Assembly (NCBI GenBank): GCA_037954665.1
Contig: JBBMOL010000285.1
Span: 372,001-436,000 of the forward strand
Direction: 5' to 3'
From: Laguncularia racemosa
Taxonomy: Eukaryota; Streptophyta; Magnoliopsida; Myrtales; Combretaceae
DNA length: 64,000 nt
Every line of letters starts with the position of its first letter. The stretch's first letter is position 1. Shown here in pieces: positions 34,421-47,335 of the stretch. Under the pieces are notes generated by a model. It ran no database searches. It had not been told where the DNA came from and saw only the letters and a program-made list of their open reading frames with translations. The position numbers and the translations under genes are program-made.

Positions 34421-37400
34421 TATCAATATTATCATGATTTGTAAGGAAAAGGTAAGTAGCTAAAGGGCATAGGTTTGAATTGTTCAAAGAAAAATGAATG
34501 TAGTAAGAAATTGGTTAGTAGGGATGGCTCATTAGGTTATGAGGATGAACAACTACTTCTTTTTGTTATATCCTATGTGGCTTTTGAATTACGTAAAAAA
34601 GACTTATTAAATGCTATTTTATACATAGAGATTCTTTCTCTTGTATGATCTTAACGAATTTGAGGGCTTCTAGCTCTTGGTGGAGTAGCTAATCTACTGT
34701 TTGAGTTATGTTATGAAATATTTGCAACTTTTTACCCCAAAAAAGAAAAGGAAAAAAACTAGGAATTCGTTCTATTTTATATTGTTGGAAATAGTGAGAT
34801 ATTAGTGATTTAAAAGATAATTACTAGATAGAGTCATGCAATAATTTTCTCAATTGTAAGGAAGAGGATTGGGACATTTGTTTTTATTTGTTTTGATTTC
34901 ATATGTTCTAGTTTTTTCTAGCAAAAAGTGAGTCCTTTTTCATAAGAATTAAGAATGTTTTGCACCCTAGGAAAGTTTGCTCCATCTTTTCCTTATTACC
35001 ATTTTTGGTACTTCAAGAGGTTAAAGTTAGCCTTTCACAATGCATATTTGCACTCATAACTAATGAAATAATTAGTGTTATTACCAAAGAAGCTTGGCTA
35101 AGTTCAATTGCAAATTTATACTTATAGGAAAACTCATGAAGCCTCCACAACGATTGTAAATCTATCTATTTTGATGACAATCGAATTTCCCCCATTGATA
35201 TTTTAGAAAACAATTTGGTCTTGTAATAGTTGGTATTGTTACAAAATGTTGAAACTTATAATAAGAATAGGAATAACTGGGTTTTAGCTTAGTTATCGAT
35301 GATGTTAGTTGTATTAATTTAGCATCAATAGCTTTGGAGAAAAAGTTAAATCTTCCTCTAATAAGTAATCACTAACACCATATGAACTAACCTTTGCCTA
35401 AGTAGAGACCATTACCTTATTCCTTTAGATTAACAAATCATGATGTTGGGTTGGAACCTTTAGATACTATTGTGTTATATTTCTAGAGGTGGTTAGATCA
35501 TCTGTAAAAGAGAAAGAGATTAGATTATGGGGGTGCCAGTGGTTGCTTCGATGCAGTTACTCTAATGTGTAAGTTAGCACAAACGAGTCATAATGAGTAT
35601 TTAGGAGAGTAAAAAGTAAAAAAAGTCCTGTACCCAATAGTCCCCAATCCCTATTTATAAGAATTGTAGATCATCTTTATATAAAAAGCTTATTAATTCT
35701 CAAGATCTTCTCTACGTATTATGAAGTGAAGGGTATATCTTTAACTAGCTCATTTCCTTATCCATAGCATTTTTTCACAGTAATCCATTATAAGGATGTG
35801 CATGAACAATCCTGGCTAGAGGTTAGAAATTACATATCGAATTTAGGCAATTCTTTACAAGAGTGGTTTAGAACAGGTTCGCCTAAGCAAGTAGAGCTCA
35901 GACGGAGGTCTAAGTGGGCAAAAATGACCCTTGGGAGGGGGGGGGGGACCACTTGCTTCTCTAAATTACATGACTTACACATAATTGGTGTAAGGTAGTC
36001 CTGATTCTTAGAAACCTCTCTTCACTCTAACCATACTCTTCCCCATCTTTTCCTTTAAAAACTTTTCATTTCTCTTTACTTTATTCTCTATCTTGAATAT
36101 GGTGGCCTCGCTTGGAAACTAGGAAGGCTACATGGTCTTTGAAGAACTCCTTGATTTGGGTTAAAACCTATTCAGTTCCATGAGAAGGTTTGGTGGTTTC
36201 TCTAGCTAGGGTTATAGGTTCCCAATTAGGAGTTGTTAAGGTGCTTAGTCCATGCTTCATTTAGGATCCCTAAATGCTTCATCAACATTTTAAGGAATTC
36301 TTTTTCTTTAAATATTTTTCAACTTTATTTTCAAGATTCTTTAATGAAGGACCTTCAGATTTATTTATATTATTTATGGAAGCCATACTACGAAATTTAA
36401 ACAAACATAACACCAAAGATAGGGAGACAAACAATAAGGGGAAGGGGTAGGTTGGTGTAGGGTATTGGGGGTTAGGAGGTGGCCTTTCTAGTGTCCTTAT
36501 GCAACAAACCCAATTTTTTGACAACTCCTACTTTGATGCATAAAGACCCTTAGCCTTGGGAGATACGTTAAGAACCTTTCCTTAGGAGTGGTATTATAAA
36601 AAAATTGTATAGCATGTTCTTCTCTACCTAGCATATTTATCAAAACCTTAAATTGAATATATATTCTCAACAAGGCGTTAACTTCATGCATTCCTCACCT
36701 AGTGGATATTTTAAGAGCTTGTAGCCTAGTGGCCAAATGGTAGTTATCAAATACCATTTTCCTAAGTAATGCTTGTACCTTTAGGAGAGTTGTTAATAAG
36801 CAAAACCTCACTAGCTGCATCAATTGTTATTTGTAGATAAGGAAATTATTATAATATAATTTTTTAGGACAACCTTAAAATTAACTAAATTATGCATAGC
36901 TAATTATTTGGATTGGTGACAGGATCTAAATAATTGACTTAATTTGGCATGATTTAGAGAGTTTTAGATTAGTGGGCTTGGGATAGGGTTTATTAAAATT
37001 ATCTTGAACATTTTTAACATTTCTTAATAGGCTTAGTGATTTTGGTTCCATTACAGCTTTATTGTTATCTTTTTGGTCCATTAAGGTGTTAAACCCTAAT
37101 TAATTTTGTTCATTAATATCCCATGCAATATAACGACAATGGCCACTTATAATGCATTATAAATACATATGTGTGCCGCTTATGTGGGGAGCTTTTAACT
37201 TAATCCCTCTATGATACCAACTATCACTTGAAATCTAGATTTGTTAAGATTGTTTATTGTACCTCTCTAATTCCTTTATAAACCATTATTCTTATTTGAT
37301 GACTAACTATTGTAATACTAACCCCTTTTTACTCATGTAACGTGCATAGATCTATGTTATAAGCACATGACATTCACAAAGAACCCTTGTATATACACTC

Positions 37401-37697
37401 TATTAAAGGGTATGTTTGCATAAACTTATGTCATCAAGAAGAAAAAAATAAAATGATTTCTTAATGGATTATGACATATTTTCAAGAAATCAATTCCAAG
37501 GATATAAACCACTATAAGGAGGTACATGGTCTTCTAAATTGTTTTCCCCTCATACATTGCTTTGAAATTTGTAATATGGGTTTTTTTATCTTATTAGTTT
37601 TTTTATGAGTTTAATAGTAATTATGAGATTGGTACGTATTAATCAATGGCTATAAATGAACCACATGTTTTCCTCTTGTTGGATGAGGACAAATATA
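34421..37697. other. Spacer with weak remnants, no confident gene
   Basis: AT-rich DNA with a 12-G run at about 35937-35949. Between 36282 and 36691 the minus strand has two open pieces (one including LLRIYIQFKVLINMLGREEH) that look like a decayed coding region of a mobile element, but no domain could be named. The last bases, ATATA (37693-37697), are the left target duplication of the following element. Confidence 0.4.
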
Positions 37698-38379
37698 TGT
37701 AGATGGGAGGTCCTGGTAGGAGTGGTCATGTGCGTATCATGCAGGTACTGCGCTGTACGTGAATTTAGAGAAAAGTAATTCAAAGATGGCACATGATGAG
37801 ATGACTAGGGAGAGAATGGCAGGGAGGAGGAATAGGCAATCTCAAATGTCTCAAATGCACAAGTAATAGACAAGGGAGCTAAAGGGATCTCAAGTGTTAA
37901 CCTTGTAGTTCTCGAGCAATAGAGATTGTTCTTTGCCTGATCTCTTGTTTAATTTTTGAGAGTAGAGAACTCTTCGTGGAATAGCGTTTCTCTGATCTCT
38001 AGAATCCGAGGAAAAAGGTCTCCTAAAGGGGAGGAATGACTGAGTATTTATAAACTCTTGGGCTTGATGACATTTGTTAGATCACTTTAGAGATTAATGA
38101 GGAGATGGAGTTTACTCAATTTAGGGTTATCATAATGAGCTTACCATAGGCCCAAGACCAGTAGCCTTCCTCATAGGTACATGAGCCTACTTGAGAAAGG
38201 TTAGATGCGAATGGATCGATCCAACAATCCCTATTCTTAGCCTACCAAGCCAATTCTTGTTGAGTTATCCCAATAATTAAACTAGACTCATTAGACCCCA
38301 TCACATAGCCCAATGGGTTAAGCCAAATAATCAATAGGCTTAGCCTAATATATTTACATAATATTTTTAGCCCTCTACA
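37698..38379 (-). repeat. 3' LTR of the non-autonomous element
   Basis: This 682-bp copy pairs with 47336-48017. On the minus strand it starts TGTAGAGGGCTAAAAATATT and ends CTCCCATCTACA. It contains GTATTTATAAACTC (plus orientation near 38043), probably the TATA region read on the other strand. Flanked at its outer side by ATATA. Confidence 0.93.
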
Positions 38380-38391
38380 TTTTGTCTCCTT
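38380..38391 (-). promoter_or_regulatory. Polypurine tract of the non-autonomous element
   Basis: On the minus strand AAGGAGACAAAA abuts the TGTAGAGGG start of the 3' LTR directly. This fixes the element's orientation and the LTR boundary. Confidence 0.8.
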
Positions 38392-41264
38392 GCAAAAATC
38401 CTTTGAATGAAGTTGAAGGGATTTAGTCATCAAATAAGCCTTTCTATTGGTTGTGAAATTGCTTGGCACACACGTACTTATGGAATAGCTACACTGCTAT
38501 CACAAGCACGTCTTGCATGTTTCATATTATAAGAGCTTGGAGCTAATGCTGCATGTAATTTAGGTTTTTTTTTTTTTTTTTTCAGTGCACATGCTTGTAG
38601 CACTATTTAATTGTGTGTGTCTCCTTTAAGCTCATCGAAGCGATCTTGTCCCTAAGATAACATATGCATAAATTTTCTTTAATAGACAACCCTGATATAT
38701 ATATAAATATTTCATTCTTATGGAGTATTTGGCTCGTCAAGTTGTCTTCAATGTCTCAATTCTCCATTAATAACTTCAATTGACTTGCTGATTCCAATCC
38801 ATGAAAATGAACTAGTAAATCCATATATTATGTGCATATTAATTTTGACAAAAGCAAAAATTCTGGATAATAGCAATAGCCTCACATTTAGCATCACCTT
38901 AATATGCCAAATATCTTTAATATATTACCAATAGATCTTCAAAATATCATATCGTATATGTTTTGGAGAAAATATCCAAATAAAATCTATTCAATAGAAT
39001 ATCTTCACGGTACTTAATGAATACTCCATATACTATTCTTACTCAATATGAAATCACTTAGAGATGTTCCCTTCTATATATATATATATCATGTGTTGAA
39101 TTTACGTCACACAATAAAGCTTCTTCATCAATCTACTTCGCAGCAACAAATTTACCATGTAAATCTTTCTTATATATATTCTTTATATGTTTTTGAAGCA
39201 GCAATTTTTTTTTATATATTTTCAAAGCTGCAAATCTTACCACATTATTACTCTATATTTTTTTTGTTGAAATCCAAAGTCTATTTCAAGAAATATCACA
39301 TAAATCCACCAAAATGTTGGATTTAACTTGTAAATCTCCATCTCTTGTTTCTTCTCATTAACTATAAATATCTTCATGTTGTGGTCTTTTCTTCTTCGGT
39401 TAACTAGTGAATTCTTCTATTTATTTATTTATTTTTTTCTTTTCTTGCATGAACATAACTTTGTGCTTCTCGTTTCTTCATTGAATGACCAAACCTGATC
39501 TTCTATGTTTGTCCACGTACTTCATTCCATTGACTTTTCCAGTCTCAACTTTCGTAGGTAATACGAGAGTTTAGCTTGTCGATAAAAATTGGAACAAAAC
39601 TTGATCAGACTTCAATACTGGTAAGCCCACAGAACATCATAATAGCACGCGGACAAATATATTCCTCACATGATTAAGCTCTAGATTTTAATACACTGTC
39701 AGCATTGTGATCGAAGCCCTTTGTCGAGGTCTTGATTTGGCTCTTTCCTTCCCTTTTCTCCTTTTTTTTTTTCTTTCGTTTTTTTTTTAATCTCTACTAA
39801 TGCCTTCCTACTATATTTGTACATGTCGAAAAGGCTCGAGACAATCGCTTAGAAAGCATATCAACTCGTGTTTGACTTCAGCTCAAGAATAGGTTACACC
39901 TTGGACAGCGGTAGCTTCAAAGAGTATCAGAGCAAAATTGATACTTGTCTCAGTTGAGTATCAGGTTTTTTTAATCATTAAATAAGTGCATCCCATTCTT
40001 CTCTTGATTCATTCTCCGTTATCCTCAGCTGCTCATCTTTGTCATCATAAAAGCAATAGCTTTATATTACATAAGTATTACAGCTTGATCGTGACAAGCA
40101 AGGGTGGCCAAATTCATGTGTTATTCACGAGGTTTGATGCAGTGACAAAACTTGCTCTAAAGTGTGATCGGAAGTCGGTCAGTATCGGAGACAATGCGCT
40201 AGTGTATATCTCCCTCTAGTGTCGTAACCTCACATGCTTGAAGCTCAGGTCTTGCCACAACATCACCACACCGGAATCACCGCTTTCATGATCAACTGCA
40301 AGGGTTTGAAGCAGCAGAAAGGAGCTCAGGACCTCAACCTGTTTCTTCTTTACATGTTCCAATGCGTTTGATGCCTAGTTTTGAATCAACTCAGACTAGC
40401 GGGTCTAATTGTATGATGTCGTTTCCTCAAGTTATATCGGAACCCAATTCGCGCAAAGGCTAATGGACAGTTCTGAGGTAGTTTATTTGTTTTTTTTTCT
40501 TTATATATCCTACATGCCCACCGGTTCCTATTGTTGCATTCTCAAGTTGAATGACTTCTTTTGAATTAGTGGAATTGCCACCAGAAGGGAAGCCATTCAA
40601 GTTAGATTGGCTTCTTTGGAAGGGTGGTATATATGGGAATTGGTTGGAGTGGAGTTGCATCTTAGGAGTTGGGGGGTTGCATAAAGTTGCAAGCAATATA
40701 TTTGCAAGAAAACCGTGGTCTTTGTGGGAGGCAAATCAATGCTACATGCAATGGAAGCTCCAACAAGTATCCAAGCTCCTGCATCAGGAGTTTCTGAAAT
40801 AAAAGAAGCCAAACTAGGCCCAAAAGATGTGCGTGTTTTCTAATCTATCCCCCAAAAATCCGGAATCATCGAGGGACTGGGTCTGGTCTATCGCAATCAG
40901 TTAAAATGCTAAGTAAGATGCGAATGTTGACGCCATATCGCTTTTATATTTTCATTTAGTTGTCAACAATGTATTGTGCTCTTATTTGCTAAAAAAATTA
41001 GAACTAGATCAGTGGCTGCTTCAGAAGGACCCATGATGTACCACTCCGTAAGTAACAAGCCAAAATTGCTCAAGACAGGGGTCTCCAAATCAGCTTTAGC
41101 CTTACCTTTTCCTGGAGTGTTAGTGGCAGCAACTAAGGCAATTTTCTTTCCAACTTCTTTAAAAACTATAACTTTATTTATTTATTTACAGCAAAGGGAT
41201 ATTCTGTCTATCCTCTTTAAGAATTTCTACATATAATTCAATGTCGAGAGCTTCTGCAGGAATG
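38392..41264. other. Non-coding interior of the element, unassigned
   Basis: AT-rich at first, then more mixed composition from about 39980. Short open frames at 39986-40219 (+), 40460-40812 (both strands) and 40976-41236 (+) carry no domain I recognise. Since the neighbouring DNA is captured host sequence, this stretch may also be host-derived, but I cannot name it. Confidence 0.4.
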
Positions 41265-42390
41265 CCTTGATGTGCAGCCAGCTCAAAATAGGTATTGAGC
41301 CTTTGCAACTGCAAGGAGGATGTCGAGAATAAGGTTCATACTATCATTGATAAATTTGCAGAACGTGTACTTCGATCTTTAGCTATTGCGAGATAGGTGC
41401 TATTGAGCATCCACTTGTGAATCTGATGATTTTAATTGGCTATATGGTCTCCATAGTCCCTTTTAAATTGTGTTTGCAAGAAGTTCTAGAGAAATCCAAA
41501 GGTAGTCCAGGTGGTCCATGGCAGCTTATTGATTTGTTGCCTCTTTTTGATCCTCCTAGGCACGATAGTGCAGAAACCATTTGAAGAGTTCTTAATCTTG
41601 CTGTCAATGTAAAAAATGATCGCTAGTAAGCCTCGGTATGCATCTAGTAAATTCATATGTACTTTCAGCTTTTTCCAGGATGTGTAAAAACTTTTTTAAT
41701 GTCGAAGCATAGGTGATCAACTTGCCATTACAAAGGAAACTAGAAGGAGGCTCGGAATGGGAGCACATATGTATCCCTCTTCATCTTTGCTTGGTCAAGA
41801 CAAAGATGCTACTATAACGGCCTTGCCTATGGACAAGTTGATTGAAAAAGCTAATGGATTTGCTGGGGTATTTCCAGGTTGGTTTCATTCTTGTTGAGAT
41901 ACTTTTAATTCATCAAAATAAGAGATAGCAATGCTATTATTTTGCTTTAACATTGTCTTCCAATTGATTTGAACGATAAATCATACAACCTTGTTGTTGA
42001 AGCTTGTGCCTTTACATGCTATATCTTTCCATTATGGAACATAGACCAAAAGTATGAAATCGTGAGGAGACTACAAGAAAGGAAGCGCATCAGCAGAATG
42101 ACGGGAGATGATGTGAATGATGCTTCCTCTTTGAAGAAGGCAGGCATAAGGATTGCTGTTGCAAATGCTACTGATGCTGCCAGGGGCATTTTAGACATTG
42201 GCCTTACTGAATCTCATATAAGTTTGAAGATAAAGCAAATCCGCAACTAGCTCACATACTTAATCAGTCATTTTGTCTTTACTCTTGGTAGGTTGGCTTC
42301 ATGTTTATTGCCCTCATTTGGAAATTTGACTTTTCTATCTTCATGGTTTTGATCATTGCAATCTTAAATGATGGTGAGCCTCTTGCTCTT
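41265..42390 (+). pseudogene. Plasma-membrane H+-ATPase (P3A, AHA-type) gene fragment with introns, inside the LTR element
   Basis: Exon-like blocks in order: ~41285-41392 LSLCNCKEDVENKVHTIIDK then FAERVLRSLAIAR; ~41481-41611 EVLEKSKGSPGGPWQL then LLPLFDPPRHDSAETI; ~41718-41877 GDQLAITKETRRRLGMGAHM then LIEKANGFAGVFP; ~42050-42215 KYEIVRRLQERKRISRMTGD then DVNDASSLKKAGIRIAVANA; ~42290-42375 GFMFIALIWKFDFSIFMVLI then IAILNDG. These are consecutive parts of the nucleotide-binding/phosphorylation domain and the following membrane helix of plant proton pumps. Gaps fall where plant AHA genes have introns. The hinge TGDGVND reads TGDDVND, an in-frame stop follows SAETI, and the first two-thirds and the C-terminal autoinhibitory region are absent. 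It is non-functional, and the retained introns mean it came from genomic DNA and not from spliced mRNA. Confidence 0.9.
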
Positions 42391-44185
42391 GCTCTTGCAC
42401 TTCTAGTTCTAGAGTTTTCCTTTCATGTTAACCCTTTGTAGGTGAGATGTAGCTTGACAAAACATATGTCATTACAACTTTGGTCATAAGTTTTTCTTGG
42501 AGAGCAAATAGGAATTGCATTCCTCCAAATTTGTTCCAATTGTTCTCAACGACTTTACCAAGCTTGACAAGTGATGGGGACTTCCTCCCTCTTCTTCCTT
42601 TGATCATGAGTGTGATAGGAATTTCATTCCTTTTCCTCAACAGGAGCATTCTTATCCATCATAAGGTTAGATAATATTGCTCTCTTGAACAAGACCAAGA
42701 TTCTTTATGCCATTACTACTTCCACTCAACTACGGTTCTCGCACAAGAGCGAGATGGAAATGTAGCTATAACTTAGGATCCTTTATGCCATTACTACATC
42801 CTCTTAACTATGGTTCCACATGTGAGCATGACGAAAGAGTGATTCTCAAGTTTCTTCGAGGATTTAAAGGGAGATATCCCTAAGTTTTAGGTCCAAATCT
42901 TAGAAAGGGGGTAAGTATTCTCATTTTGTGTACTTACATATTCATATGAATAAATCTTATATTGATAGCTCATGTATTTCCTTCTATCATTGCAAGTGAT
43001 AGAAGTTAGTTTGTCAATCCTATTGAAGCAAGGATGTTGCAAAGTCGAGTATAGTAGACCTCTAGTAAAGTAAACCTTACATGTAGTAGACCTTAGCAGG
43101 TCTCGGGCGTAGTGAGCCTCAACCATGGCATATGTTGCATGTAAAGGGACTTCAGCATAGTAGGCTTGGTGTGTAGTAGGTCTTAGTAGGTCTCAAACAT
43201 AGCCAGCCTCAAGTGGATTAAGTCTTGAGCATAGCGAGACTCAAGGGGACTGGAGAGTCACCATCAAAGGTGATTCGATGTTGTGTTTTAGGAATGAAAG
43301 AAGAGAGTTGCCTCTATTTGTCACCTAGACTACACTCTCATGTAGTCACCCTCCAGGTGGAAGTCTTGGGTAGAGCATGTCAGCTTAGACATCAGAGTGC
43401 ATGACTCTTTTAAAGAAGACCGAGACATCTATGTGTTGATTAGGGATTGCATCCCTTAACTAGTTGTTATATTGGTCAAGCAACTTGGAAGCTTTTTGGG
43501 TTGACGGTGGTGATAGCATTGAAAATCTAAATGATTCGAAGAAGGTGCTTTGATATCGAGGTACTAGTTGAGGAGTGAGATTGATTCTTATGTTGATGTG
43601 TTACTTCTTTGTGTGCTACACATGGAATATCTCACCTCCCCCAGTTGCTAATATGTCTCATCAAGATGGGGTAGTAACTCTAGATTTCAGGTAAAACTTT
43701 TCCTCTCATGATTTTGTTATGCCATCCTATCTAATAGAGCCATTAGAGTGCCTCTTTGTAGCTTGCATTATATAAATATGTGTAAGTCATCGTGTGCTTA
43801 GGAGATGATCCCTTCACTTAGCAACATCGATGCAAAAACCCACTTAGAGGAGGGTCAAGAATATGAGACCACTTAGACTCTTAAGATCTAAGAAGCCTCT
43901 TAAGTCATCTTGTGCATTAGAGCAAAGTTCTCTCTTGCTAGCGACGATGTATAAAAGATTTATTTTGAGAAAATATTCAATCTTGCTTAAGCAATGATAA
44001 TAACATTCATTGCTTGAAGTCGTGAACTCTCTCTTACTAGTCAAGGGGGCATTTCCCACTACTTGACTATTTAGTATAAGTTACTAGGATGTTAAAAAAT
44101 ACTTAATGACAGAAATTTTTTGATGTATAAGTAAAAGTAAATTGATTTTTTTTTTTTACCTTAGTTGAAATGGCTTATGATGCAC
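42391..44185. other. Non-coding interior of the element with short tandem repeats
   Basis: Contains a 78-bp repeat in two copies (shared CTTTATGCCATTACTAC at 42703 and 42781) and a ~90-bp repeat (GTAGTAG(A/G)(C/T)CTTAG(C/T)AGG at 43083 and 43173). It also holds many short TAGTAGACC/AGCCTCAA-like words to about 43250. No RT, RNase H or integrase motif was found on either strand. Confidence 0.6.
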
Positions 44186-44400
44186 CTAGGAGGCAACGCA
44201 CTTACCAGTCTGCACTATACATGCTCGACTTTCTATCATATGCCTGAGAGTCAAAGCTCACACCAATCTGCATTGTTCATGCCTGACTTTCCATCGTGTG
44301 CCTAGGAGTTAACGCTCTTACTGATCTGCACTGTATATCCTTAGCTTTCCATCATGTGCCTAAGAGTTAAAGCTCTTACCAGTCAACATCGACATTTATA
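44186..44400. repeat. 58-bp tandem repeat, about 3.7 copies
   Basis: Units begin at 44186, 44244, 44302 and 44360, spaced exactly 58 bp. Each starts CT(A/G)(A/G)GAG, carries GCTC or CGC(A/T)C near base 15 and TCTGCA near base 30, and ends with TATCATATGC or ATCRTGTGC. The unchanging spacing despite base differences indicates expansion by unequal exchange or slippage. Confidence 0.9.
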
Positions 44401-44589
44401 CTACCCCTTATATACTTTGTTTCAGTGAATCATGAATCTTGTATAAATTCTAACATGATGATTCATTGGGGTATATAAGTAAATTGGCTAAATGTTGCTC
44501 AAGTTGGGAAGTGGCTTTGTAGCTAGCTTTAAAGGAATGAGCAAGTTTCGCTCATAATTGGAAGCATTAGCATGAGAGTTGAATGTCAG

Positions 44590-44749
44590 GGTATTGCATG
44601 TGCTTAGGGTGTGAGAGCTATGATGCCAAGGTATTGCTTGGGTTTAAGGTGTGGGAGCCGTGATGCCAAGGCTTTACTTGGGCTTAAGGCATGGGAGACA
44701 AGATTGTAGGGCATTACATGGGCTTAAAGCGCAAGTATATAAGACTATA
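44590..44749. repeat. 40-bp tandem repeat, four copies
   Basis: Units begin at 44590, 44630, 44670 and 44710, spaced exactly 40 bp. Each starts GG(G/T/C)(A/T/C)TT or GGGCATT, then GC or AC, TTGGG or TGTGC, TTAAGG or TTAGGG, with GTG(A/G)GAG or ATGGGAG after. Separate from the 58-bp array but in the same non-coding part of the element. Confidence 0.85.
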
Positions 44750-45244
44750 CTACAAAGATTAAAAAAAAAAAATGAAACTTTCATCATTTGTGGCAAAATC
44801 TGCTCTTTATTTACAAAATAAATGTCAAGTTTTAACCTTGACTTTAGTGCTTAATAAATCACTAATCACTATCAGATGAAGTCTCTCATAGAATATCTTT
44901 CTTAAGCCTTGACAATCTATCTTCCTTGGATCTTGTATACTGTCATATGGAGTACATCCTTCGCCCATCTTCACCAATGAAACTTTCTATTCCCTTATTT
45001 CGTTTTTGCTTTTTTTTGCCCCCATGAGAGCCTCGCATTCTCTTCTTTCTCTTAAACTTCTCTTGAGTGTCCTCCCAAGTAGGTAGTGTTGTGCTAGAGG
45101 GTTTTACAATAACAGTCTCTCCTCTTTGGCATATTCATCGAAAAATGTAGCTTTAGTAAAGTATACCTCATTATACTCGAATGGATTATTCGTAGTGGGA
45201 ATGAATATGTCTTTTCCCTTCCAATAGCTCCTATTGCATTGATG

Positions 45245-45640
45245 CTATGTTGAGGATACAAGATTATGATCGTGTAGCCACTTTCTTCCAACTAGCAGTT
45301 GGTATGATACAAGTGCATCAATCACATGGAACCATGTGGAGCCTTGTATAGGGCTCACTTTAAAGCTCACATTGACATACCCTACTGTGTTTGCAGGTGC
45401 GTTAGTGAAACTATTCATGGCAATAGGTTGTCTCATTAGGTGTTAGTTATCTATCCCTACAACCTTTAGTGTAGACAACGACATTATATTTATAGAAGAG
45501 TCATTATCTATGAATGTCCTCTTAATGGGATGTCTATTTAGCATGCTTTCCACATAAAAAAGACAGTTATAATTAGGGTTCTTGGTGCACATGTCTGCAT
45601 TAGTAAAGAGAATCACATTCTCATATGCCTTTGCCATTCT
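45245..45640 (-). pseudogene. Protease-like region of the element (gypsy retropepsin, broken)
   Basis: The minus strand piece 45637-45443 contains NRHPIKRTFIDNDSSINIMS, the position of the DSG-type aspartic protease active site, here D-N-D-S-S. The next piece, 45436-45245, ends in the flap/linker region WFHVIDALVSYQLLVGRKWL then HDHNLVSST, a hallmark of this gypsy group. After it the frame fades into unreadable sequence instead of passing into RT. Confidence 0.75.
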
Positions 45641-45909
45641 TCATAAAGGCTGCACTAGACTGCACCTCCCATACTGTCTCTCTACGATTTGGGTAAAGGC
45701 AGTTGCTGCTGTAAGACATGCCTCTTTGTTAAACCCTAGTAAATTAAAAAATTTTTTGAAGTTAGTCGTCTTAGTTAAGGCGGCTACTTCTAGCATACAT
45801 GGGTCTTCATTATTCCCAATTATAACCTCTTGTACATTAAGCACCTCAGCATGTGAAATATTTCTTTCTTTGGTGTTAGGATTGTAGCTGATGTATTTGC
45901 TGTACCCTA

Positions 45910-47150
45910 CTAATTATTATGTGTAGGAAGTGGATTATTACAAACATCATTGTTTTCTATGGTAAGTTTCCCATTACGGACCCTATCATTGAAAATCTTA
46001 TTCAAAGTCCAATACTCTTTCGTAGGGTGACCTATAAATCTATGATACCTACAAAACTTTAGATTGTTCTTCTCATTTTGCATTGGAAAATAATCCACTC
46101 TTGGGAGCTTGATATTCCCATCTCGTAACCATTTCTCAAACAAAGCATGTACCTTTCCCATTAGACCATCCTAGCAATTATTGCTCGTTTCTCAAACCTT
46201 CCTTTTTCTCCCCATTGTCTTGCAATAGAGTTGTTAGTTTTCCTTACAGTCTCGACTAGTATAGTAAAGGAACTTAAATTGAGATTTTCTAAGTAGATTG
46301 CATACTCAGTGAACATCCCTTGGATGCAAATCTTCACTAACTCCCTCTCATCACATATGTCTTAGATGTCCAGTTTATGTTCCCTAAAGTGTTCTATATA
46401 ATCCATCAAGTCTTCTTTGGGGTATTGTCATGTTCTTCTCATGTTTGTGATCGTAACCCATTCTTGAGTGAAGAACTTTTCCAGGAATAGCTTACACATA
46501 GACCCCCATGAATCAACTGACCCTATAGGGAGATTGACATACTAAGTGTAGGCCTTTTCGATTAGTGATTTGGAAAATTCTTTGAGTTTCAGGTCATTAT
46601 CCAACTTGTATACTTCTAGGGTCTCAATAAACTTAAGTAAATGTTCTTTGGCGCTCCCTTTCTTGCTATTGAACAAGATGAACTTAGGACTAACATAGTC
46701 CTTAGGATACGGTTTTTTAGCAATGTGCTGATGGTAAGGGAGTCTTAACTCTAGTACTCTCATAGTCGACTTTACTTATATTTCTTTTAAGTATATGTCC
46801 AAGCCTTCCTTTGTTACAAAGGATTTCCTTAGGGTAAGTACCAAGGAAGCAGATTTAGAAGTAGGTTGACAGCTAAATCCACCGATAGCATTGAGAGGTA
46901 GAACATCTAGTTAAGTGGTTTGCTCCTAAGGAATGTTCTCCTCATCAATGGGAGGATTAGTGGGAGGAACTGCATGTGATGGAGTTGCATGAGGGACACC
47001 TTGCTATATAGCAACATTGGTGTTTAGCGGAGCCACACCTTATTGCACAATAGCGGTAGCGGCCAACCTTGTCATGAGTGGAGCAAGCATGGTCATGAGT
47101 TGATTCAAAACCCTTGTGTTCTCCTGTATAGTCTACATCATTTGTGCAGG
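45910..47150 (-). pseudogene. Gag of the element (Retrotrans_gag type, broken)
   Basis: The start 47150-46770 is riddled with stops but readable (NQLMTMLAPLMTRLAA). The piece 46763-46542 gives KPYPKDYVSPKFILFNSKKG then SAKEHLLKFIETLEVY and LKEFSKSLIEKAYT, the typical gag core of Tat-like gypsy elements. The piece 46161-45910 shows the late gag motif FCRYHRFIGHPTKEYWTLNK, a C-x2-H-x3-GH pattern in place of a full zinc knuckle. Such gag proteins form the particle, and a non-autonomous element may be packaged using its own gag plus pol from a partner element. This copy is interrupted and inactive. Confidence 0.85.
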
Positions 47151-47314
47151 ATTTATGGGAGCCCCAGGTTGTGAATTGCCTTAACTAGTATTCTACGGTA
47201 TTTTAGGCAAGTTTTGCTCCATCAATTCAATATTACGATCCTATTCTTGATAGATATTGTTATATGGCTCTCTCTTCTTAGTAGGTGCCATTACCCTTTT
47301 GTCACTTAGCTCTA

Positions 47315-47335
47315 TCCCTAGTGGAGTCAATAAAA
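47315..47335 (-). promoter_or_regulatory. Leader/primer-site motif next to the 5' LTR
   Basis: Reading inward from the 5' LTR on the minus strand gives TTTTATTGACTCCACTAGGG. Plant gypsy elements often show a TGGCGACTCCACTGGGGA motif at this place, so this is probably the degenerate primer binding/leader site. The tRNA partner was not determined. Confidence 0.45.

Noticed and set aside
39986..40812. Short open frames on both strands inside the 37.7-48.0 kb element
   Set aside because: Some look gene-like in composition, but no domain or conserved motif could be named, so no function is claimed.
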